Positions 55,925-64,000 of a DNA stretch of 64,000 nt are shown here, one piece after another. The stretch is from a bacterium. Lineage in GTDB: Bacteria; UBP6; UBA1177. Both the position numbers and the translations under genes were made by a program. The stretch's first letter is position 1. Every line of letters starts with the position of its first letter. The stretch covers positions 1 through 64,000 of the forward strand of contig JAFQZM010000006.1 in assembly GCA_017405875.1 (NCBI GenBank), read 5' to 3'. The notes under the pieces are model-generated. The model was not told the origin of the DNA, made no database searches, and saw only the letters and a list, made by a program, of their open reading frames with translations.

Positions 55925-57079
55925 ATGAAAAAAGCAGTTATTTTCGCAATTTTTCTTTCATTTGTCTTTTTCGGCTGTCTGGAAACAACAAAGCTCGTAA
56001 GTTCAGGAACTTTTGAGAATGAAGACAATTCGGCAAAGGATGATTCCGACGAAGTAACGGACGATTCCGATGACGAAGAGACTGACTCTGAAAGACCTGC
56101 CAGAGACGATGACCGTGAAAGACCTTCCAGCGACGATGAAAACGAAGGAGAAGAAGACGGTTGGAACGGCGAAGAAGACGATCCGGATGAAAGACCCGAC
56201 AGAGACAACGACCGTCCGGGAAGAGACGAAGATTCTCCGTGGAACAACAACGACGACGACAATGTTCCCGTTGATCCTACCGACAGAGACAGTGACGGTG
56301 ACGGAACTCCTGACAGTGAAGACGGTTGCCCGGCCGATCCGAACAAAACCGTTCCCGGAACTTGCGGCTGCGGAGTTGCTGAAAGCGATTCTGACCTTGA
56401 CGGTGACGGAATTCTCGACTGCGTTGACAACTGCAAAAACGATAAAAACGGAGATCAGAACGATCTCGACGGTGACGGAATAGGCGACGCATGCGACGAT
56501 GACCTCGACGGCGACGGAGTTAAAAACGTAGAAGACAACTGCGTTAAAGTAGCCAATCCGAAAGAAGGAGGATTATTCTCTCAGAAACAGCCCGACCTTG
56601 ACGGAGACGGTATAGGCGACGCATGCGACGACGATATCGACGGCGACGGAGTTAAAAACGTAGAAGACAACTGCCCGACCGTTTCAAATCCGAAAGAAGA
56701 AAATATACAACCAGACAGTGACGATGACGGTGTCGGTGACGCTTGTGACCTCTGCCCTGAGGACAAAAACAAAACCGAACCTCAAACATGCGGATGCGGG
56801 GTTGCTGAGACCGACAGCGACGGCGACGGAGTTCTTGACTGCGTTGACAACTGCAAGAACGATTTTAACGCTTCCCAGCTTGACAGCGACGGCGACGGAA
56901 TAGGTGACGCCTGCGACGAAACTCCTTACAAAAAAGACGAGCCCGATTCGCCCGATACCGACACGTCTGACACCGATACATCTGACACCGATACATCTGA
57001 CACCGATACATCTGACACAGACACTGTTGATACCGATTCACCCGATACTGACACACCTGACACTGACACAGCCGGGTAA
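55925..57079 (+). CDS. Lipoprotein with thrombospondin type 3 calcium-binding repeats and D-T tail
   Basis: 384 residues. Lipobox VFFGC. Residues 25-115 are an acidic Asp/Glu/Arg linker. Residues 115-335 hold several TSP3 repeats (DSDGDGTPD, DLDGDGIGDACD, DSDGDGVLDCVDNC) with regular Asp ligands for calcium. The protein ends in a tail of DTSDTD units encoded by a 15-bp tandem repeat (about 56956-57070) rather than in a folded domain. This is odd, since such linkers usually join two domains; a lost C-terminal domain is possible. The MscS-like gene starts 6 bases after the stop. Confidence 0.83.
   Translation: MKKAVIFAIFLSFVFFGCLETTKLVSSGTFENEDNSAKDDSDEVTDDSDDEETDSERPARDDDRERPSSDDENEGEEDGWNGEEDDPDERPDRDNDRPGRDEDSPWNNNDDDNVPVDPTDRDSDGDGTPDSEDGCPADPNKTVPGTCGCGVAESDSDLDGDGILDCVDNCKNDKNGDQNDLDGDGIGDACDDDLDGDGVKNVEDNCVKVANPKEGGLFSQKQPDLDGDGIGDACDDDIDGDGVKNVEDNCPTVSNPKEENIQPDSDDDGVGDACDLCPEDKNKTEPQTCGCGVAETDSDGDGVLDCVDNCKNDFNASQLDSDGDGIGDACDETPYKKDEPDSPDTDTSDTDTSDTDTSDTDTSDTDTVDTDSPDTDTPDTDTAG
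56956..57070 (+). repeat. 15-bp tandem repeat encoding the D-T-S-D tail
   Basis: Unit GACACCGATACATCT and close variants, encoding D-T-D-T-S. Several adjacent units are identical, which makes copy-number change by slippage likely. Confidence 0.75.
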
Positions 57080-57085
57080 CATCAC

Positions 57086-58366
57086 ATGGAATCCCTTTTT
57101 GAAATAGTTACGCCCGATATTTTTTCCGGCTTTTTTACAACACACACACTGATTCACGCGCTTTTCAATTTCGTTGTTGTCGCTCTGATAGCGGTGCTGC
57201 TCACTTTTGCGGCAAGAAAAATCGTAGACATAATCATAAAATTCGCCGTAACACGGACAAAAACGAAGTGGGATGACGTATTTTTCAATCACGGCGTTTT
57301 TTCGAAGTTCGTGAATATGGTTCCGGCTCTCGTTTTCTACTGGTCGGCATTTTCGTTCGAACGCGGCGGACACTGGCTGAAAAAGCTCTCTTTCTGCATC
57401 ATAATCCTTGTAATCATGGATATTCTGCGTGCTGCAAACAAGGCAATGCTCGAAATTTACGACACTTTTGAAATCTCGAAAGACCGGCCTCTCAAAAGTC
57501 TTATGCAGATAATCCTGATTCTCATCTACTGTGTCGGCTTAATCGCGATGATTTCGATTCTTTTAGACAAATCCCCTGCCCTGCTTCTGAGCGGTTTCGG
57601 CGCAATGACGGCAGTTATAATGCTCATTTTCAGAGACACGATCCTCGGTTTTGTCGCGGGACTTCAGATCGCGGCAAACAATTCGATACGAAAAGGCGAC
57701 TGGATCGTCATGCCGCAGAACAACGCGGACGGCGAGGTAATCGATATCGCGCTTCACACCGTAAAGATACAGAACTGGGATAAAACGATAGCCAACATCC
57801 CGACGCACAAGTTCATGGAAGAAAGTTTCATCAACTGGCGCGGCATGGTCGAATCAGGCGGCAGAAGGATAAGCCGGAATATGCTTTTCGACGTTTCATC
57901 CGTACGCAGGCTGACCGATGAAGAAATCGAAAGGCTCGGGAAAATCGACCTCATCGCCGATTACATCAAGACGAAAAAAGCAGAAATAGAAAAGTGGAAT
58001 TCCAAGGCAGACGATACGACTCCTGTGAACATGCGCAGACTCACGAACATCGGAACTTTCCGCGAATACGCAAAGCAGTATCTTCTGCACAACGACCTCT
58101 TAAGGCACGATCTCACGCTTATCGTAAGGCAGATGCCGCAGACGGAGCACGGACTTCCGCTTCAGATCTACGCTTTCACCAAGGCGACTGAATGGGCAAA
58201 CTACGAAGCGGTTCAATCCGATATTTTCGACCACCTGATTTCGACCGCGGTATTTTTCGGACTCAGGCTTTATCAGCAGCCCGGCTGGCATGACATTCAG
58301 ATCGTTGCGGAAAAACTCGGCGGTAAATTAAATGCAGAAAATAAAGAAACTGATAAAAACTCTTAA
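57086..58366 (+). CDS. MscS-family mechanosensitive channel (YbdG-like)
   Basis: 426 residues. About five membrane segments in the first 200 residues, then the MscS pore and beta-domain: LLSGFGAMTAVIMLIFRDTILGFVAG followed by GDWIVMPQNNADGEVIDI. The long loop and C-terminal domain resemble E. coli YbdG rather than small MscS. It would release solutes on hypo-osmotic shock. The ATG follows the lipoprotein stop by 6 bases without a strong ribosome site. The last 35 bases overlap the DHH gene. Confidence 0.88.
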   Translation: MESLFEIVTPDIFSGFFTTHTLIHALFNFVVVALIAVLLTFAARKIVDIIIKFAVTRTKTKWDDVFFNHGVFSKFVNMVPALVFYWSAFSFERGGHWLKKLSFCIIILVIMDILRAANKAMLEIYDTFEISKDRPLKSLMQIILILIYCVGLIAMISILLDKSPALLLSGFGAMTAVIMLIFRDTILGFVAGLQIAANNSIRKGDWIVMPQNNADGEVIDIALHTVKIQNWDKTIANIPTHKFMEESFINWRGMVESGGRRISRNMLFDVSSVRRLTDEEIERLGKIDLIADYIKTKKAEIEKWNSKADDTTPVNMRRLTNIGTFREYAKQYLLHNDLLRHDLTLIVRQMPQTEHGLPLQIYAFTKATEWANYEAVQSDIFDHLISTAVFFGLRLYQQPGWHDIQIVAEKLGGKLNAENKETDKNS

Positions 58367-59297
58367 AAACAAAAAGCGGATATTCATCCAGACCCACAAC
58401 TATCCCGACCACGACGCGGTCGCTTCGGCGTTTGCGCTGCACTACATTCTGAAGAACTTCAAAATAGAGTCGAACATAATATTCCACGGCGACATTTTCC
58501 GGGATTCGCTCCAGAAAATGATAGACAGGCTGAACATACCGATACTTCCGCACTACAAATACGAACTCAACGATGACGACTCTATCGTCATAGTCGATGC
58601 GAACAAGAAGAACAAAAACGTTGCGACTTTGAAGGGAAATGTCGTTGCGGTCATCGACCACCATCCCGGAATCGAACACGAAGACCTTGAATTCTGCGAT
58701 ATCAGAAGCGATTACGGCGCATGCGCCAGCATAATTTTTTCATACTTCGCCGAACTCATGCTCGAACCCGGCAGAGAAGTCGCGACCGCGCTTCATACCG
58801 GAATAGTCTTCGACACGCACCAGTTCACGCGAAACGCGAGTCCGATCGACATCGAAACAGTCGCAATGCTTTACAACGTAAGCGACATCAATCTGGTAAA
58901 TTCTCTCGTCAGGAACTCGATAAAACTCGATGATTTCAGGCAATACCGATACCTTCTCGAAGGACTCCGCGTCAAAGGAAACTTCGCATACTGCCACTTT
59001 CAGGACGGCTGCAACAAAGACCTTCTGGCGATTCTTGCCGACTACATACTTTCAGCCGAAGAGATAAAATTCGTCGTTCTTTCGGCGCAATCAGTTGAAG
59101 GGATTTCTTTCTGCGTCAGAAGCGAGATTACCGAAATTCCGGCAAACACCGCAGTCCAGAAACTCCTTGAAGGAATCGGCTCCGGCGGCGGTCACATCGA
59201 CATGGCTGGCGGCAGAATACCGAATGCAAAAGATTTCGATCAGGAAAACATCTTCAGAACAGGTGTTGCCATCGCAAACGGAAGAATAAAACTGTAA
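58332..59297 (+). CDS. DHH-family phosphoesterase (NrnA-like)
   Basis: 321 residues. The Asp/His motifs are HNYPDHDAVASA (motif I), VIVDANKKN (II) and VIDHHPG (III, the DHH). The C-terminal DHHA1 domain has the GGGHIDMAGG motif. Such enzymes degrade short oligoribonucleotides, pAp or cyclic dinucleotide products. Motif I has N-Y in place of the usual P-D-x-D start, a point to note. It overlaps the MscS gene by 35 bases. An exact substrate cannot be assigned. Confidence 0.88.
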   Translation: MQKIKKLIKTLKNKKRIFIQTHNYPDHDAVASAFALHYILKNFKIESNIIFHGDIFRDSLQKMIDRLNIPILPHYKYELNDDDSIVIVDANKKNKNVATLKGNVVAVIDHHPGIEHEDLEFCDIRSDYGACASIIFSYFAELMLEPGREVATALHTGIVFDTHQFTRNASPIDIETVAMLYNVSDINLVNSLVRNSIKLDDFRQYRYLLEGLRVKGNFAYCHFQDGCNKDLLAILADYILSAEEIKFVVLSAQSVEGISFCVRSEITEIPANTAVQKLLEGIGSGGGHIDMAGGRIPNAKDFDQENIFRTGVAIANGRIKL

Positions 59298-59312
59298 CTT
59301 ATGGAGATTATA

Positions 59313-61115
59313 ATGAAAAAATTCCTTATTTTTGCAGCTTTTGCGCTGATTTTCTCTGTTTCGTGCAGCAACTCGTCATCGAAACCGGTTGAAATCACCG
59401 ACAGCGACCCGCTGGTCGAAGACACCGATCAAAATCCGATAGATGACGATATTGAAACTCCCGACGATGACAGTGACACTCTGCCTGATGAAGACACCAC
59501 TGAAGAACAGCAGGTGCCTCCGACGCACAAGTGCAGGGCCGTTTCAGACGATATGCCGGTTGAATACAACACCGAAGGAAATCTTAAATTCGAATCAGGT
59601 TTCATAGCTCTTGAAAGCGTTGACTACTCTCTGCAGTCAAACGACTCCAAAACCGGAGAAGCTATGATGTGGTATAATTTTCAGCCAGCCGATGAAAATC
59701 CTGAAGAAAAACCTCTTTTCGTCTTTTACAACGGCGGTCCTGGTTCGGCATCAGCGATTGTTTTCCTTTACAACACTTCTAAAAGAACAGCCGACCAGGC
59801 ATGTTCCAAAGAGGGTTACGCCGAAAACGAAACAAGCTGGACGCAGTTCGGCAACCTGCTTTACGTCGATGCACGGCAGACGGGATTTTCTTACGGAATC
59901 ACCGAAAATCCGACCAACAAAAGAGAAAGAAGCAACTACTTTACGGCAGCCAATTTCAATGTTTTCACCGATGCAGCAGACTTCATCCGCGTTATTCTCC
60001 GCTTTCTGGGGAATCATCCCGAACTTGAATCCAACCCTGTCGTTCTTGCCGGCGAAAGCTACGGCGGAACAAGATCGACAGCGATACTCAATATTCTCAC
60101 CAATGTTGCCGAGTATGCTGAAAACAAGAGGGCTTTCTATGACGGAACGCTGTTTGACGAAATCGCGGCGCATTTCCGGAAAATCGATCCGTCAGTCACT
60201 GGAATGCCTTCAAAAGAAGTCGTAGCGAAACAGTTCGGCAGACAGGTTCTGATCCAGCCGCTGGTTGCAGGAGGCGAACAGTTCTATGCGGAGGGAGAGC
60301 TCCTTGAACGCGAGGACAGTCCGCTTTACACCGTGCAGCAGGAGACAGGTGTCGAATTCAAACCGTGCGGTGAAAACACGTTCGGATGCCAGAAACACAA
60401 CAACGCGCTCAACTATATTCAGAATGCAGACCGCGATATCTATTCATACCGCAGACCTTACAACTGGCTTTTCGACTACACCGATGCAGGGGCGGCGAAA
60501 ATGCTCCAGATGCCGATGTTTGCCGAATTTATCCTCAATGATCCGAAAAAAATAAACGAGCTTTACGCCGAAAACAGAGCCAATGCTTTCAGATACGGCG
60601 GTTCGAGAGGATATTTTAAAAATTTCACAGCCGACCCCGCTTTCAAGAACCTTCCCGAACTTGAAAAAATCATCATGAAATCCCGTATCGGACAGCGTAA
60701 CACAAAACCTCTTTCAACAGGCAATCTGGAAAGCATTTTCGGCAATCTTCCGTCTTACGACGAATACTTTGTCGATTTGAACTATGAGATAAACTCGACT
60801 TTCTACACTGCCGCAATAACTCCTTACGACACTATAAACGGCAAAATGTTCCTCGAAAACATACGGACAGTAAAGACCTTCATCACACAGGCAGAGGAAG
60901 ACATCATTATCTACGCAAAAGGCATTCCCGAGTCACTCCAGTATTTCAACGGAGTTTCAGGCGTAACGCTTGAAGAAAACTCATTCACAGTCAACTTTAC
61001 TGACGGTCAGTCCGTGCTTGTGACATTCCCGTTCTACCCTGAAAGTTCGCACAGCGTTCCGGTGAACCAGCCGGCGAAATTCTTCAACGATGTTAAGAAT
61101 TGGATGAATCAGTAG
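59313..61115 (+). CDS. Serine carboxypeptidase (S10)-like lipoprotein
   Basis: 600 residues from the ATG at 59313, with GGAG 7 bases upstream; an earlier in-frame ATG at 59301 overlaps that site. Lipobox FSVSC, then an Asp-rich linker to about 75. The alpha/beta hydrolase domain has the S10 motif NGGPGSAS, the nucleophile in AGESYGGTRS and the His in SSHSVPVNQP; an Asp candidate is in AEEDIII. It would trim C-terminal residues of peptides outside the inner membrane. S10 peptidases are best known from eukaryotes. It is convergent with the rubrerythrin gene, 2 bases apart. Confidence 0.88.
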   Translation: MKKFLIFAAFALIFSVSCSNSSSKPVEITDSDPLVEDTDQNPIDDDIETPDDDSDTLPDEDTTEEQQVPPTHKCRAVSDDMPVEYNTEGNLKFESGFIALESVDYSLQSNDSKTGEAMMWYNFQPADENPEEKPLFVFYNGGPGSASAIVFLYNTSKRTADQACSKEGYAENETSWTQFGNLLYVDARQTGFSYGITENPTNKRERSNYFTAANFNVFTDAADFIRVILRFLGNHPELESNPVVLAGESYGGTRSTAILNILTNVAEYAENKRAFYDGTLFDEIAAHFRKIDPSVTGMPSKEVVAKQFGRQVLIQPLVAGGEQFYAEGELLEREDSPLYTVQQETGVEFKPCGENTFGCQKHNNALNYIQNADRDIYSYRRPYNWLFDYTDAGAAKMLQMPMFAEFILNDPKKINELYAENRANAFRYGGSRGYFKNFTADPAFKNLPELEKIIMKSRIGQRNTKPLSTGNLESIFGNLPSYDEYFVDLNYEINSTFYTAAITPYDTINGKMFLENIRTVKTFITQAEEDIIIYAKGIPESLQYFNGVSGVTLEENSFTVNFTDGQSVLVTFPFYPESSHSVPVNQPAKFFNDVKNWMNQ

Positions 61116-61117
61116 AA

Positions 61118-61711
61118 TTATTTTCCGAAGTATCTTTCAAGAAGTCCTTTGAGAGCCTTACCGTGACGTGCTTCGTCGCGGGCCATCTCGTGAACTGTGT
61201 CGTGGATTGCGTCAAGACCGTTCTGTTTTGCGCATTTTGCAAGTTCAACTTTGCCTGCCGTTGCGCCGAATTCGCAGTCAACACGCCATTTGAGGTTAGC
61301 TTCAGTTGAAGCCTTCATGTTGGGTTCGAGAGTTTCGCCGAGAAGTTCTGCGAATTTTGCAGCGTGCTCAGCCTCTTCGAAAGCAGCCTTTTCCCAGTAG
61401 AGACCGATTTCGGGATAACCTTCCCTGTGAGCGATACGAGCCATGCAGAGATACATTCCGACTTCAGAGCATTCGCCGGTGAAATTTGCCTTGAGCTGCT
61501 CGAGGATGAATTTTTTGTCTTCTTCGGAGACATTTTCATTGTTCTCTACAGTCTTGCTGTAAACGCCGAACTCATGCTCTGCAGCAAGTTTGAGCTCTTC
61601 CTTGATCTCTTCGAACATCTTAGCCGGAGCCTTGCATACCGGGCATTTTTCCGGTGCCGTTTCACCTTCATAAACATAACCGCAAACCTTGCAAACAAAT
61701 CTTTTCTTCAT
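61118..61711 (-). CDS. Reverse-type rubrerythrin
   Basis: 197 residues. A rubredoxin-like domain comes first ([18 protein letters not shown]; two Cys pairs for one iron), then a ferritin-like four-helix domain with diiron ligands ([25 protein letters not shown]). This order is reversed from classical rubrerythrin and matches the reverse rubrerythrins of anaerobes, which reduce hydrogen peroxide. GAGGAGG lies before the ATG. It is a single gene. Confidence 0.92.
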   Translation of the reverse strand: MKKRFVCKVCGYVYEGETAPEKCPVCKAPAKMFEEIKEELKLAAEHEFGVYSKTVENNENVSEEDKKFILEQLKANFTGECSEVGMYLCMARIAHREGYPEIGLYWEKAAFEEAEHAAKFAELLGETLEPNMKASTEANLKWRVDCEFGATAGKVELAKCAKQNGLDAIHDTVHEMARDEARHGKALKGLLERYFGK

Positions 61712-61821
61712 AACTTCCTCCTCATAGAATCAAACCAAAAGATTTATCGGAAACAATTTCCCGATAAAACCGCATAACCGTAAAGGCTTATTGTTATTTT
61801 GCCGGAATGTCAATTTTCATA

Positions 61822-61849
61822 TTGATTTTTTTGTCTTCCAATCTATAAA
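61822..61849 (+). promoter_or_regulatory. Promoter of the LRAT-like gene
   Basis: TTGATT (61822-61827), 16 bases, TATAAA (61844-61849), followed by ATAGCGCGC. Confidence 0.65.
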
Positions 61850-61873
61850 ATAGCGCGCTTTCAGGAGGGAAAA

Positions 61874-62413
61874 ATGACCGATTTGGTACAACATCACGAA
61901 AACATAAACAACATCAAAAAAGTTGTGAAAGACAACGAAATCCAGTTCGGAGACGTCGTCGGAGTCCACAGAATGCGCGGACTTTACGACCACTACGGAA
62001 TCTACACAGGAAACGGCGGAATGATCCACTACGCCGATCCGTCGGGCGATTTCGGCACTAACATCATCGTCCACAGAACGACTTTGAAGGCGTTCAAAGA
62101 GGATTCGGAATACCTTTTCGTCATCGATTTCGACAAATTCATCAGAAAAAATCAGGTAAAGATTTTCGACATAATAACTCCCTTCGGAATCAACGTCTCA
62201 AAACTCCTCATCGCCCTGCTCGGGAACAGCAGCTATCACATTTACTCTCCGGAAGAGACGGTTCAGCGCGCCGAAAGCCGCCTCGGAGAAAGAAATTACA
62301 ACATCGCCACAAACAACTGCGAACACTTTGCCATCTGGTGCAAGACAGGAGTCAGCGAATCGACGCAGATCGAAAACTTTCTCCAGAAAATCAGGGAAAT
62401 CAGGATACACTGA
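61874..62413 (+). CDS. LRAT-domain (NlpC/P60-superfamily) protein
   Basis: 179 residues, no signal peptide, AGGAGGG before the ATG. The lecithin-retinol-acyltransferase motif is visible: QFGDVVGVHR, then the catalytic His40 in YDHYGIYTG, His52 in MIHYAD, and Cys149 in TNNCEHFAIWC. Members are acyltransferases or thiol hydrolases acting on phospholipids or peptides. The bacterial function is mostly unknown. It is flanked by rubrerythrin (divergent) and the ferredoxin gene. Confidence 0.85.
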   Translation: MTDLVQHHENINNIKKVVKDNEIQFGDVVGVHRMRGLYDHYGIYTGNGGMIHYADPSGDFGTNIIVHRTTLKAFKEDSEYLFVIDFDKFIRKNQVKIFDIITPFGINVSKLLIALLGNSSYHIYSPEETVQRAESRLGERNYNIATNNCEHFAIWCKTGVSESTQIENFLQKIREIRIH

Positions 62414-62421
62414 GTTTTTCC

Positions 62422-62450
62422 TTGACAAAAACCCGTTCTCACACTAAAAA
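62422..62450 (+). promoter_or_regulatory. Candidate promoter of the ferredoxin gene
   Basis: TTGACA (62422-62427, perfect consensus), 17 bases, then TAAAAA (62445-62450). The -10 is weak. Confidence 0.45.
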
Positions 62451-62495
62451 TAACGGCTTTTTAGCGTTTATTAACACGGTACGAGGAGAAAAAAA

Positions 62496-62660
62496 ATGCA
62501 CAAGATTAATCAAGATGTTTGCGTAAAATGCGGCGCTTGCGCTGGCACCTGCCCGGTAGAAGCTATCATCGAAAAAGACGGCGGCTACGAAGTTACCGAT
62601 GCATGCGTTGATTGCGGCGCATGTGAAGACGGCTGCCCGGTAGAAGCTATCAAAGCTTAA
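62496..62660 (+). CDS. 2[4Fe-4S] ferredoxin
   Basis: 54 residues starting MHKINQDVCVKCGACAG, with CGAGGAG 7 bases upstream. Two CxxCxxCxxxCP motifs bind two [4Fe-4S] clusters, and the two halves share the sequence CPVEAI, the usual internal duplication. A small low-potential electron carrier typical of anaerobes. It is monocistronic, with a clear terminator downstream. Confidence 0.96.
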   Translation: MHKINQDVCVKCGACAGTCPVEAIIEKDGGYEVTDACVDCGACEDGCPVEAIKA

Positions 62661-62681
62661 TTCCGAAAAAGCTCTTTTTTC

Positions 62682-62707
62682 AGGCCCTCTCCGGAGGGTC
62701 TTTTTTT
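62682..62707 (+). terminator. Rho-independent terminator after ferredoxin
   Basis: Stem AGGCCCTC/GAGGGTCT with loop TCCG (one G-T pair), followed by a run of T. It acts on the plus strand; the minus side lacks a T run. Confidence 0.85.
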
Positions 62708-62754
62708 ATCTGATCACAAACAAATTTCAGGATTTAAACTAGAAGAAACAAGAC

Positions 62755-64000
62755 TTATTCAGCTTTGGGATTTTCGACTTTTCCGATGAAAAGTATCGAA
62801 CCCGTTCTGTCGTCGCGGATCACGAATACGAAAGGACGGTTTGCGTAAAACCCTCCTGGCATTGCCTTTTCGCCGTATTCAACAGCCGTGACAGCCGCAG
62901 CTTCGGTGCCGGCTTCGTTGACTTCGATGAAAGTCTTGTGAAGAATGTCGGAAATGAAAGGATCGTGCGGAGCTTCGGCAATGTTGTGGAATCCGCCTTC
63001 GACAAATGCCTTCTCCATGCCGAGTTCCTTGAAGATCTCGACAAGCGATTTTTCATATTCAAACTTGAATTTCGGCAGTTCAAGCGGGAACTCTTTTTCC
63101 GTAAGTTCCGAAATATAGTGGTCAAATCCTTTTTCAGCAATTTTCGCAATAAAATCGTCAACATTTGTGTTGTTATCATAATTCGGAACTATACCGTAAA
63201 ATGCGAAAACTCCGCGTCCGTACGGGATTCTGACAACTGCGTAGCCGTCACTGTCACCCCAGTCTGAGGAGAACGAGAAAAATTCCGGAGCTTCCTCCGC
63301 TTCGCTGAAACTCATGAAATCTGCTTTCGTTTCGGTTCCGTCGGAAAGAGTGAAAACGCCTTCGCGGGTATTTTCTTCGTTAAAAGCGGTCGACCAGGCA
63401 GCTTTGAAATAGATCGCGTTGATGAGATACATAACGGTGTTGGCGCTGATCTCTTTAACGATTTCTTCAATTTTTCCGTTGGTTTTTTCGGAAACCCAGG
63501 CGTTGATGTTTTCAACTGTGAAACCTTCCGCAAAAACTTCTGCATCGTAGAAATCCTTGAGAACTTCAGTGAAAGCCGCCTTGACGTCAAGCGAGAAATC
63601 TTCTCTCATCCAGACCGAGTTTGCAATCTCGAGAGCAAGGTCCTTGTCGGCTGCGACCAGGCTTGCGATAAGATGCTTGAACTGCTCGTTCACATTGCCG
63701 AGTTCCATTCCGCCGAAACCGAGGACTTCCTTCATTTCGTCAAGGTTTTCATCCGTTGCGCCGTTCGTGCTCATCGCCATCGCGATTGAAATCGAAAGCG
63801 GGGAAATCATCATGTTTTTGCCTTTCTCTGCTGCGGCGAGCTTGCTGAACATTTTCATTCCGAGGTCGTTGTTTGCCTTTACGACATCTTTGGAAACCTG
63901 CTCTGCCTGCGCGTCAGCCTTTTTGTATTTTGCTTCCCAGCTGCCTTCTTCCTGCTCTGTGGGTTCGGTCGGCTCACCGGTCGGTTCCGTTGTCGGATCG
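62755..64000 (-). CDS. Serpin, N-terminus cut by window edge
   Basis: At least 414 residues; the frame stays open to the window edge. The visible N-terminal part is a Pro/Thr/Glu linker (TEPTGEPTEPTEQEE), which suggests a secreted lipoprotein. The serpin fold follows: NMMISPLSISIAMAM, NAIYFKAAWS, and the hinge EAGTEAAAVTAVEY before the reactive loop, then RPFVFVIRD. The small-residue hinge is typical of inhibitory serpins. Such proteins inhibit serine or cysteine proteases by suicide binding. The likely scissile region is near VEYGEKAMPGG; target unknown. Confidence 0.92.
   Translation of the reverse strand, partial: DPTTEPTGEPTEPTEQEEGSWEAKYKKADAQAEQVSKDVVKANNDLGMKMFSKLAAAEKGKNMMISPLSISIAMAMSTNGATDENLDEMKEVLGFGGMELGNVNEQFKHLIASLVAADKDLALEIANSVWMREDFSLDVKAAFTEVLKDFYDAEVFAEGFTVENINAWVSEKTNGKIEEIVKEISANTVMYLINAIYFKAAWSTAFNEENTREGVFTLSDGTETKADFMSFSEAEEAPEFFSFSSDWGDSDGYAVVRIPYGRGVFAFYGIVPNYDNNTNVDDFIAKIAEKGFDHYISELTEKEFPLELPKFKFEYEKSLVEIFKELGMEKAFVEGGFHNIAEAPHDPFISDILHKTFIEVNEAGTEAAAVTAVEYGEKAMPGGFYANRPFVFVIRDDRTGSILFIGKVENPKAE

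Overview
The window reads as chromosomal DNA of a Gram-negative (diderm) bacterium of moderate GC content. It mixes a dense housekeeping core with a large set of secreted lipoproteins. Support for the diderm call: many type II signal peptides followed by long Asp/Thr/Ser linkers, a class A penicillin-binding protein, dapF and psd. A reverse-type rubrerythrin and a 2[4Fe-4S] ferredoxin suggest an anaerobic or microaerobic life. Asp/Thr-linker lipoproteins, thrombospondin type 3 repeats, CGNGVVEEGEECDNG-type Cys-rich repeats and repeated DUF1566/Lcl_C modules recall Myxococcota, Bradymonadota and other former deltaproteobacteria. That placement is inference only; no rRNA gene is present.

Layout. 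1-4077: tightly overlapping operon of uncharacterised membrane proteins, then a large S41 (Ctp) protease (4095-7001). 7102-8970: VWA lipoprotein. 9109-9184: tRNA-Thr(CGT). 9351-15439: psd, gyrB, gyrA. 15482-32404: an accessory island with an IS3-like remnant, the 5' remnant of one lipoprotein gene, and four complete paralogous lipoproteins of 1053-1553 residues. All four carry arrays of the peptide AGDPIM inside a ZU5-like domain and are followed by DUF1566 modules. An AAA-ATPase/PD-(D/E)XK gene sits among them. 32627-37393: prmA, gtrA-like, dapF, an unknown gene, nadD, an ABC ATPase and rpmB. 37523-45708 (minus): the operon rimP-nusA-ylxR/ylxQ fusion-infB-rbfA-pbp1A. 45822-50616 (minus): a LamG/crystallin/putative clan CD protein with a co-transcribed lipoprotein. 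50783-54580 (minus): dnaG-rpoD. 54753-57079: two lipoproteins with near-identical promoters. 57086-62660: MscS-like channel, DHH phosphoesterase, S10 peptidase-like lipoprotein, rubrerythrin, LRAT-like protein and ferredoxin. 62755-64000: a serpin cut by the window edge.

The most unusual material is the AGDPIM lipoprotein array. Next are a family of short elements, each bounded by GCGGCG-type ends and filled with degenerate tandem 8-9-mers, that sit in divergent promoter regions, and the conserved-looking but unnamed membrane operon at the left edge. At least ten promoter candidates share a -35/-10 spacing of exactly 16 bp.
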